Shown piece by piece: positions 1 through 7,502 of a DNA stretch of 59,497 nucleotides. The DNA is from Prevotella aurantiaca JCM 15754. GTDB lineage: Bacteria; Bacteroidota; Bacteroidia; Bacteroidales; Bacteroidaceae. A program made the position numbers and the translations under genes. The notes under the pieces were generated by a model, which was given only the letters and a program-made list of their open reading frames with translations, searched no databases and had not been told where the DNA came from. The stretch spans positions 1-59,497 of the forward strand of contig NZ_BAKF01000015.1 of assembly GCF_000614025.1 (NCBI RefSeq), read 5' to 3'. Each line of letters begins with the position of its first letter. Position 1 is the stretch's first letter.

Positions 1-23
1 TACAAGCTTTATGCTGAAATATT

Positions 24-41
24 GTTTTTAAGGGAGGACTA
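24..41. repeat. Left copy of an 18-bp inverted repeat shared with the right window end
   Basis: GTTTTTAAGGGAGGACTA lies here, and its exact reverse complement lies at 59470-59487. Both copies are preceded by an AATATT block on the outer side. The rest of 1-170 shows no convincing gene. Confidence 0.6.
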
Positions 42-176
42 TTTATTATGTTATTCAAATGCACAACTACCATCAATCAAATGTTAGGTGAGTGCTAAAA
101 TCAGGCTCATAGTTCAAGATAAGACACGTATAATATGCTACCTACAAGCAACAAAACATTCAGTTGAATAAAAAAA

Positions 177-213
177 CTCCATTAGTATTGTAAAAACAAC
201 AATACCAATGGAG
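177..213 (-). terminator. Hairpin terminator after the zinc-ribbon gene
   Basis: Inverted repeat with arms about 177-191 and 198-213 (one mismatch) and an A-rich loop. On the minus strand it follows the stop of the zinc-ribbon gene and is followed by a T-rich tract. Confidence 0.7.
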
Positions 214-251
214 CTATTTTCTTGTTATTATAAGATAAGGTGTACCTACTT

Positions 252-1073
252 TTATTCAGCCGTTTCCTCTTTTTTCTTACGAGTTGTACGCTTTTTCTTA
301 GGCTTTTCTTCTAATGCTTGTAGTTTCACGCCAGCTAATTCAGGGTCGATAAGAATACGTCCACAATATTCACACACGATGATTTTCTTGTGTATCTTAA
401 TATCTAACTGACGCTGAGGTGGGATTTTATTAAAGCAACCACCACACGCATCACGTTGTACATACACGATACCAAGACCATTGCGCGCACCTTTGCGAAT
501 ACGCTTGAAACTGCGGAGCAAACCTGTTTCAATCTTTGTTTCGAGTTCTCCAGCCTTTTCCTTCAAATCATCTTCCTCGTCTCGTGTTTCTTGCATGATT
601 TCATCGAGCTCTGCACGCTTCTCTTCAAGCGCCTTATGACGATCATCCAACACCGCTTCTGTATTAGCAAGATTGTCTTGACGTTCCTGAATCTTAGCCT
701 GCGCCTCGTCCATCTTCTTCTTGCAAAGCTCTATTTCTAATGTTTGGAACTCTATTTCCTTAGTCAACATGTCGTATTCGCGGTTGTTAGCCACTTGTTC
801 TAACTGCTGATTATAGCGTTCCAAGCTTGCTTTTGCACGTTCAATATCTCCTTTGCGTTGTATGATGGCATGATGGAAATCGTCAATTTCATATCGTATC
901 TTGTCGATACGTGTGTTCAAACCAGCAATCTCGTCTTCCAAATCACGCACTTCGAGTGGCAATTCGCCACGCAATGCACGCTTTTCATCGATTGCCGAAA
1001 GTGTTGTTTGCAACTGATAAAGATGCTTCAACTTGTCTTCTACTGAAAAGTCTTTAGGGTCTTTCTTTGCCAT
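252..1073 (-). CDS. Coiled-coil protein with C4-type zinc ribbon (CT398/Rv2229c-like)
   Basis: 273 aa. Residues about 10-190 are strongly charged with heptad-like spacing, as in a long antiparallel coiled coil. Residues 210-237 hold a zinc ribbon with Cys210, Cys213, Cys234 and Cys237 in two C-x2-C pairs. The C-terminus is a Lys/Arg-rich tail, suggesting nucleic-acid contact. The layout matches the bacterial zf-RING_7 (CT398-like) family, whose exact role is unsettled. It lies 54 bp downstream of the Nif3-like gene on the same strand and is probably co-transcribed with it, a pairing I recall from other bacteria. No defect seen. Confidence 0.9.
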   Translation of the reverse strand: MAKKDPKDFSVEDKLKHLYQLQTTLSAIDEKRALRGELPLEVRDLEDEIAGLNTRIDKIRYEIDDFHHAIIQRKGDIERAKASLERYNQQLEQVANNREYDMLTKEIEFQTLEIELCKKKMDEAQAKIQERQDNLANTEAVLDDRHKALEEKRAELDEIMQETRDEEDDLKEKAGELETKIETGLLRSFKRIRKGARNGLGIVYVQRDACGGCFNKIPPQRQLDIKIHKKIIVCEYCGRILIDPELAGVKLQALEEKPKKKRTTRKKKEETAE

Positions 1074-1127
1074 TGTTATATTTCTATTTTGCGTTTATTT
1101 TTCTTTCTTGTTTCTTTTTACATCTTA

Positions 1128-1937
1128 TTATATATATATAATAGGGTTTGTATTTGTTTGCGCAATGTGACATTTCACGCCCGAGCACTGCTTTTCAATA
1201 ATTTCTTTGAACACTTCAGTCGTAAATTGTTCACTCTGATAGTGTCCAATTGAGCATATCTGTATTTGCTGTTCATACCCGAAAAAGTCGTGATAGTGCA
1301 TTTCGCCTGTAACGAAAGCATCAGCTCCCTGATCTATTGCATCCTTCAACAGAAACGATCCAGCCCCTCCACAGAGTGCCACTCGCTTTATAGGACGACG
1401 CAAAAGTTGGTTGGCTTGCACACATACTACCTCAAACTGACGCTTTAAAAGAAGTACAAAGTCATCGGCTGCCAATGGTTCTGCAAACTCACCAAGCACT
1501 CCCGAACCTCCAAAAACTTCCCCTTCATCAGTTCTGACCGACTGCAACTTTCCAAAGAAACGAACATTTTGAAGTCTCATTCGCTCGGCAATCTTGAAGT
1601 TTACACCTCCCGTTGCAGCATCTATATTAGTATGCATAGCTACAACAACGATATCATTCTTAATCGCTTTTATCACAGTTCGTTGCACATAGTTTGTGTC
1701 TGATATTTGGGCAAGCTTACCAAAGATAAGCGGATGGTGCGCTACTATCAGATTGCAGCCAAGTTTTATAGCCTCGTCCACTATCTTTTCAGTTACGTCA
1801 AGGCACAATAAAGCCCCTGACACTTCCGCCCCTGTCAATCCAACTTGCAGGCCAGCATTATCGTAACTTTCCTGTAAGGGCAGAGGCGCAAACTTCTCAA
1901 GGGCATCAATAACTTCCTTAATTTTCACGCTACGCAT
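1128..1937 (-). CDS. Nif3-like dinuclear metal centre hexameric protein
   Basis: 269 aa, close to the short YbgI-type form without the middle insert. Expected metal-ligand motifs are visible: AHHPLIF near residue 66, a second His in HTNIDA near 102, and SIGHYQSEQ near the C-terminus supplying His and Glu. A CGGAG glycine turn sits near residue 190. Family members form hexameric rings with a two-metal site; the substrate is not firmly known, though GTP cyclohydrolase I type 2 activity is often quoted. A TATCTTTG -7 box (1952-1959, minus) lies just upstream, so this is the first gene of a two-gene unit with the zinc-ribbon protein. Confidence 0.92.
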   Translation of the reverse strand: MRSVKIKEVIDALEKFAPLPLQESYDNAGLQVGLTGAEVSGALLCLDVTEKIVDEAIKLGCNLIVAHHPLIFGKLAQISDTNYVQRTVIKAIKNDIVVVAMHTNIDAATGGVNFKIAERMRLQNVRFFGKLQSVRTDEGEVFGGSGVLGEFAEPLAADDFVLLLKRQFEVVCVQANQLLRRPIKRVALCGGAGSFLLKDAIDQGADAFVTGEMHYHDFFGYEQQIQICSIGHYQSEQFTTEVFKEIIEKQCSGVKCHIAQTNTNPIIYI

Positions 1938-1951
1938 AAATTTTTAGACTG

Positions 1952-1959
1952 CAAAGATA
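1952..1959 (-). promoter_or_regulatory. -7 box for the nif3 / zinc-ribbon unit
   Basis: TATCTTTG on the minus strand fits the Bacteroidetes -7 consensus TAnnTTTG, 15 bp upstream of the Nif3-like start. No clean TTTG -33 box. Confidence 0.55.
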
Positions 1960-2103
1960 CGAAATTAAACTTAAACAACAATGTATCAAGACTTAATTCT
2001 TTCTAATTTGGAACTATTTTCTACGCATTTTTATGATGAGAATATCTTTTATTTATCAAAACATAGAAAAAACATAACAATCATAAAAAACCACCTTACA
2101 AGT

Positions 2104-2134
2104 TTTGATATCATTCTGTTTTTAACTATCTTTG
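2104..2134 (+). promoter_or_regulatory. Full Bacteroidetes-type promoter for pepT
   Basis: TTTG at 2104-2107 (-33) and TATCTTTG at 2127-2134 (-7), separated by 19 bp. It places transcription start near 2141 and so decides the pepT start at 2167, against an open reading frame that continues upstream to 1981. Confidence 0.75.
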
Positions 2135-2166
2135 CATCTAATAGATTAGTAAAAACAAATAAGAAC

Positions 2167-3389
2167 ATGGAAATAGCAGAAAGATTTATTAACTATACCA
2201 AGTTTGACACACAGTCAGCAGACGAATCTGAGACTGTGCCCAGTACTGCGAAACAACTCGTTTTCGCTAAGTATTTAAAGGAAGAACTTGAGCGCGAGGG
2301 ACTAAAAGAAGTAGAAATGGACGAAAAGGGCTACATTTATGCCACACTTCCAGCTACTACAACAAAAGAAGTTCCTACTATTGGATTCATCGCTCACTAC
2401 GATACTGCACTCGATGCAAGCGGTGCAAACATCAAAGCGCGCATCGTTAAGAACTACGATGGCAGCGATATTCAGCTCAACGAAAATATGGTATCATCAC
2501 CAAAGCAGTTCCCTGAGCTTCTCGAACACAAAGGAGAGGACCTTATTGTTACCGATGGCACTACCCTACTTGGTGCCGATGATAAGGCAGGTATAGCAGA
2601 AATAGTACAGGCGATGTGCTATTTGCGCGACCATCCAGAGATTGAACACGGCAAAATCCGTGTAGGTTTCAATCCAGATGAGGAGATTGGACGAGGCGCT
2701 CACCACTTCGACGTAGAGAAATTCGGCTGCGAATGGGCGTATACCATGGACGGTGGCGACATTGGACAGCTGGAATACGAGAACTTTAATGCTGCTGGTG
2801 CAAAGATTTATATCAAAGGTTGAGCGTTCACCCAGGCTATGCGAAAAACAGAATGGTAAATGCTAGCCTCTTGGCAATGGAGTTTAATGCGATGTTACCT
2901 AAAAATGAGACTCCTGAAACAACAGAAGGTTACGAAGGATTCTACCACTTAATCGGTGTTGAAAGTCGTTGTGAAGAAGCTAAGCTTAACTATATTATTC
3001 GCGACCACGACCGAGATAAGTTCGAAAATCGCAAGAAAGTGATGGAGAATTGCGTAAAAGCGATGAACGAAAAGTATGGTGAAGGCACGGTTGAAATAAA
3101 GATGAACGACCAATATTACAACATGAAAGAGAAGATAGATCCAAACATTCATGTTATTGACCTCGTTGTCAAAGCCATGCAAGAAGCCGAAGTTACACCA
3201 TTAGTACAGCCTATTCGTGGTGGTACCGATGGTGCGCAGCTCAGCTTTAAAGGACTTCCATGCCCTAATATCTTTGCTGGTGGTGTGAATTTCCACGGAC
3301 CTTACGAGTTTGTATCTATCCAAGTGATGGAAAAAGCTATGCAGGTTATCATCAACATAAGTCGCCTTACAGCTGGTTATAACGACTAA
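2167..3389 (+). pseudogene. pepT: Peptidase T (tripeptide aminopeptidase), frameshifted
   Basis: M20-family zinc exopeptidase releasing the N-terminal residue of tripeptides in the cytoplasm. The first part (2167-2823) holds the metal motifs [15 protein letters not shown] and [14 protein letters not shown]. The second (2820-3389, other frame) holds the dimerisation and C-terminal zinc segments, including [11 protein letters not shown] and FHGPYEF. The frames join at ...KIYIKG / [10 protein letters not shown], which reads through if one T is restored in GGTTGAG near 2819-2822. Repaired length is about 407 aa, the family size. Start 2167 was chosen because the promoter lies between 2104 and 2134. 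Either a real null mutation or a homopolymer error. Confidence 0.9.
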
Positions 3390-3433
3390 TTAGAAGTTCG
3401 TCTGTCGACTTTCGGCGGTTCATAAATACGAAG

Positions 3434-3516
3434 ATGAACACTACAAAGTCTGCTCTCACCACATTTCGGTGCTATGATTAGCTCGAAAAACGGAGAGAAC
3501 AGTTTGTGGTGTTCAT
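3434..3516. repeat. Long imperfect inverted repeat after pepT
   Basis: Arms 3434-3457 and 3493-3516 are near-complementary over 24 bp, with a 35-bp loop that contains a small palindrome of its own. The position fits a transcript-end structure for pepT, but there is no clean T-tract, so terminator function is only inferred. Confidence 0.5.
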
Positions 3517-3556
3517 ATTTTCAACAGTGGGAATGCGTTCCACCTTAATTATATTA

Positions 3557-3710
3557 GTGCAGCTGCGAAAACATTTTAACGTAGCTATAAAAATATATTA
3601 GCATAGATGCAAAAACGTTTCAGCATATTTACGAAAGCATGTCAGGACAGCTTTGAATATATAAATATGTAGCTAAAAAGAACATTAACACAGCTGCAAC
3701 TAATGCTAAC
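3557..3710. repeat. Degenerate tandem array, 22-bp period, about 7 units
   Basis: Units begin at 3557, 3579, 3601, 3623, 3645 and 3667, each exactly 22 bp; a seventh near 3689 is out of phase by 1 bp. Shared features are TAGCT at columns 4-8 and an A-run at about columns 11-15. No two units are identical. It lies between pepT and the antiporter gene, with no gene inside it. Confidence 0.65.
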
Positions 3711-3749
3711 ACATAAAATAAAACTACTCAAACACTTATAACGCTGCTT

Positions 3750-6019
3750 ATGTCAGAACTCCCCGTACTTGTAGAAGACCTCGCCTTAATTCTTGTGGTG
3801 GCAGGTTTCGTTACTTTATTATTTAAGAAACTCAAACAACCGCTCGTACTCGGCTATATTGTTGCAGGCTTTTTAGTTTCACCACACATGCCTTACATTA
3901 TGAGCGTCCTTGATGAAACAGACATTAAAACGTGGGCAGATATTGGTGTTATCTTCCTTTTGTTCTCATTAGGATTAGACTTTTCGGTCAAGAAAATATT
4001 GAAAATGGGAGCCTCCCCCATTATTGCCGCCTGCACAATTGTATTCTCTATGATGGCATTAGGCGTTATTGTAGGAAACATTTTCGGCTGGAAACAAATG
4101 GATTGCATATTCCTTGGAGGTATGGTAGCCATGAGTTCAACTGCAATTATCTATAAAGCATTTGCCGATATGGGCCTTCTTCAGCAGGCATTTGCCTCTA
4201 CTGTGATGAGCGTACTTATTCTTGAAGACATTCTCGCCATCGTTATGATGGTAATGTTGAGTGCCATTGCCAGCGGAAACAGTCCAGATGGCGGACAGCT
4301 AATAGAGAGTGTGCTCATGATAGGTTTCTTTCTTATCTTGTGGTTTGTTATCGGTTTGTTTGCTATTCCATCGCTTTTGCGCAAGGTACGTGGTATACTC
4401 AATAGCGAAACCCTTTTGATTGTTTCGTTAGGACTTTGTTTTCTCATGGCAGTTATTTCTACAAAGGTTGGTTTCAGTGCCGCTTTTGGCTCGTTTGTAA
4501 TGGGCAGTATATTGGCTGAAACTATCGAAGCAGAGAAGATTATCAAGGTTGTAGAACCCATAAAGAACCTCTTTGGCGCCGTATTCTTTGTATCTGTGGG
4601 TATGTTAGTAGACCCTAAGATTCTTGTAACCTATGCTGTGCCAATCCTAATCCTTGTTATTACCATCCTTGTAGGTCAGGCTGTGTTTGGCACAATGGGC
4701 TATATGTTTGGCGGACAGTCGCTTAAAAATGCTCTTCGATGCGGCTTTTCAATGGCGCAAGTGGGCGAATTTGCTTTCATTATCGCCACTTTAGGATTGT
4801 CTTTGGGCGTTATTAGTAAGTTTCTCTACCCTGTTGTAGTTGCCGTTTCGGTAATAACAACCTTCCTTACCCCCTATATGATACGTGGTGCTGAGCCTAC
4901 GTACAACTTTTTACTACGCCATATGCCCAAGCAATGGGTACGTCGCGTATCTCATATAGATGTAGGTACGCCGCAAAACCTATCGTCTGACAACCTATGG
5001 CGCACACTTATCAAAGCGATAGTGGCTAATACTGTCGTCTACGGAATTCTTTCTGCAGCCACCATTGCTATTATGTTCTCGCTTGTTCTGCCTATTATGC
5101 GCAACTTCTCGGTAGAATTAACAGGCAATCACTGGGCAGGCAATGCGGTATGCGGATTCCTTACTATCTTGTTCATAGCTCCTTTCCTACGCGCTTTCGT
5201 AATGAAGAAGAACCATTCTGAAGAGTTTAAAACCCTTTGGACGCGAAATCGCATGAATCGCCTGCCTCTTGTATTTACCATTCTCGTAAGAATGGTGGTG
5301 GCACTTGCTTCATTTTCTACATATGCAACTATCTCACACGCTTCACAAATGCGCTTATGATAGTTATTGCAATTGGTATCCTAACGCTAATGATTATGTC
5401 TCGTGGCATGAAACAACGTAGCATACGCTTAGAACGCCTCTTTATACAGAACCTTCGTAGCCGTGAGATAGCGGCACAGGTACGCGGAAGCAGAAAACCG
5501 CTGTTTGAAGGACACCTATTAGATAGAGATATCCACATCGGTGAATTCGATATTCCAGAAGATTCGCAATGGACTGGTAAGACATTATACCAACTAAAGC
5601 TTCGCAATCGTTTCGGTACGCACGTCAGCAGCATTCTCCGTGGCTCTCAAAGACTGAATATTCCGCGTGGTAATACCATTGTTTTTCCTGGCGACAAGAT
5701 ACAAGTCATTGGTAACGACCAGCAGTTGGCAGCTATCTCAGTAGCTATTCGAAGCGAAATTCGTCCCGAAGACAACGACATAGAGAAGCGCGAAATGATT
5801 TTACGACAGATTGTTTTATCGGAGAAGAGTCCATTTATAGGGAAATCGTTAAAGGATAGTGGCATACGTGACGAGTACGATTGCATGGTAGTAGGTGTAG
5901 ATGAAGGGCAAACACATATTACGCTCATCAATCCTTCGCATGCTTTAACCATAGGCGACATACTATGGGTAGTAGGCGAAAAAGAGAATATTAAGCAAAT
6001 ACAAGCCACCAACGAATAG
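3750..6019 (+). pseudogene. CPA2-family cation:proton antiporter with RCK/TrkA-C domains, frameshifted
   Basis: The first part (3750-5360) is a many-spanning Na_H_Exchanger domain: repeated hydrophobic helices from residue 8, with GDxGxxFLLFSLGLDFS-like and SVGMLVDP motifs typical of Kef/CPA2 carriers. The second part (from about 5310 to 6019) has one more helix and then two cytosolic RCK-C-like repeats (around TLYQLKLRNRFG and GKSLKDSGIRDEY). They join if one T is restored in GCTTCATTTT near 5307-5316: ...RMVVALA then FIFYICNYL. The repaired protein is about 756 aa, matching Bacteroidetes homologues. It should exchange K+ or Na+ for protons at the inner membrane, gated by the RCK part. No clear -7 box upstream. 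Confidence 0.85.
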
Positions 6020-6066
6020 AACAAAAAATTGTTTTTAAAACATTATAAAATTAATATTAAACATAT

Positions 6067-7026
6067 ATGTTATTGAATCTTATTTTCATTATCTTAGGAA
6101 TTGCCATCGTATTATGGGGTGCTGACCGACTCACTGAAGGCTCGGTAGCAGTTGCAGAGCGCATGAAAATTCCACAAATTGTTATTGGTCTCACCATCGT
6201 AGCTATGGGAACCAGTATGCCAGAGTTTTGTGTTAGCTTGATTTCAGCACTCAAAGGTACTCCCGACTTGGCTGTCGGAAACGTTGTTGGTTCGAATATC
6301 TTCAACACATTACTGATTGTTGGTGCTGCCGCAACCATTGCTCCAATGGCTATTTTGCGCTCTACTGTAATGAAAGATATTCCATTTGCCCTCGTAGCAT
6401 CGGTTATTTTGATGATGATGTGCTTTGATGGAAAGATTGGCCGCATCGATGCTGTTATATTAACCCTTCTCTTTATCACCTTCATGTACATGACTTTGAA
6501 AGGTGCTAAATTAGAAAAGCAAGAGTTAGAAAAGGAGAATGAGCTTGCAGAAAAGGCATTAGAAGTTGTTCCAAAGATGAGTTCTACCATGTCTGTGGTA
6601 TGGATTATTGTTGGTTTAGCATGCCTTATCGGTGGCAGTACACTGTTTGTTGAAGGCGCTTCAAAGTTTGCAACATCGTTAGGAGTATCCGAAGCTGTCG
6701 TTGGTCTAACTGTTGTAGCGGGTGGAACATCGCTTCCTGAACTTGCTACAAGTGTTGTTTCAGCCCGAAAAGGCAATAGTGGTATTGCTATTGGTAACGT
6801 TTTAGGTTCTAATGTATTCAATGTTCTTGGCATCTTAGGTGTTACTGGTGTTATTTGCCCTATGCAACTGCAAGGCATTACTATCACCGACTTGTCGATG
6901 TTGGTAATCTCTATGATTATGATTTGGTTCTTCTCGTTTACCAAATATGTTATCCAACGTTGGGAAGGACTGATTCTTAGTGCTACGTACGTAGGCTATA
7001 TTGCTTATCTTATAAGCAATGTGTAA
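6067..7026 (+). CDS. Calcium/sodium antiporter, YrbG family
   Basis: 319 aa inner-membrane CaCA exchanger. Two inverted alpha-repeats are clear: an N-half motif ending AVGNVVGSNIFN and a C-half motif ending AIGNVLGSNVFN, each preceded by a TSMPE or TSLPE acidic motif that lines the ion site. About 10 hydrophobic helices, with a charged cytosolic loop (KLEKQELEKENEL) between halves. It starts 47 bp after the CPA2 antiporter, so the two may share a transcript as an ion-homeostasis pair. A hairpin terminator follows at 7078-7110. Confidence 0.92.
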   Translation: MLLNLIFIILGIAIVLWGADRLTEGSVAVAERMKIPQIVIGLTIVAMGTSMPEFCVSLISALKGTPDLAVGNVVGSNIFNTLLIVGAAATIAPMAILRSTVMKDIPFALVASVILMMMCFDGKIGRIDAVILTLLFITFMYMTLKGAKLEKQELEKENELAEKALEVVPKMSSTMSVVWIIVGLACLIGGSTLFVEGASKFATSLGVSEAVVGLTVVAGGTSLPELATSVVSARKGNSGIAIGNVLGSNVFNVLGILGVTGVICPMQLQGITITDLSMLVISMIMIWFFSFTKYVIQRWEGLILSATYVGYIAYLISNV

Positions 7027-7077
7027 GAATATTTGACACATGTAAACAGCATATAATAGTAGTTTACCAATAATAAG

Positions 7078-7110
7078 AAGCCTCTGCATCGTTGATGTAG
7101 AGGCTTTTAT
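7078..7110 (+). terminator. Intrinsic terminator after the Ca/Na antiporter
   Basis: AAGCCTCTGCATC and its near-perfect complement flank a 3-4 nt loop; TTTTAT follows. Confidence 0.85.
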
Positions 7111-7270
7111 TATAAAAGTATAGTAGTAAACAAAGAGAATGAAAACTAAACGATAATAAGACCAAGAAGTCTTTACTGCTACCTTAAAAAGAAACCAATA
7201 AATCTTAGTAAACGTACTAATAATGGGAGAGAGAAACGTAAAAATTTATTATTCTTAGTTCAATCGAATA

Positions 7271-7402
7271 ACAACCTCATATTCAACGCATTACAAAACA
7301 GGCACTTTTGCATTGCAAAAGAGCCTGTTTGAGAACGCAATAGTGCCTGTTTTGCGATGCAAAACAGGCACTATTGCAAAACGAAAGCAATTCTATCGTT
7401 TT
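7271..7402. repeat. Palindromic 22-bp-period array (CTGTTTTGC / GCAAAACAG family)
   Basis: Units at 7293, 7315, 7337 and 7359 are each 22 bp. They alternate between GCAAAACAGGCACT and AGTGCCTGTTTTGC, so neighbours are reverse complements and 7337-7380 forms a long near-perfect hairpin. Weaker units flank the core at 7271 and 7381. A sister array is at 22034. It sits between the convergent ends of the antiporter and lptD genes. The short reading frame across it is made of repeat sequence. Confidence 0.8.
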
Positions 7403-7502
7403 CTGTTGATATTTTCTTTACAAAAGAAGAGTGATTTTATTGTTCTTTCCTACCCCATTATCTATTTTAAGACAACTACGTTTTGGGTTAAGGAAAGAGA
7501 GA

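Noticed and set aside
41..111. Short frame after GGAGGA near the left window end
   Set aside because: Only about 16 codons; the SD-like sequence is part of the inverted repeat.
1981..2166. Upstream extension of the pepT frame
   Set aside because: It would run through the promoter at 2104-2134, and the extra residues do not fit peptidase T.
2810..2830. Programmed -1 frameshift in pepT
   Set aside because: No slippery heptamer precedes the TGA (codons AAA GGT TGA), no obvious downstream structure was identified, and the break looks like those in other unrelated genes.
3557..3710. CRISPR array interpretation of the 22-bp arrays
   Set aside because: There are no identical repeats separated by unique spacers; units are directly abutting and degenerate, and no cas genes are present.
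4181..4561. 126-aa minus frame inside the antiporter
   Set aside because: Antisense to conserved membrane helices; low-complexity shadow.
6057..6944. 295-aa open frame antisense to the Ca/Na antiporter
   Set aside because: It is the mirror of a well-supported antiporter gene; composition is that of a shadow frame, with no start signals.
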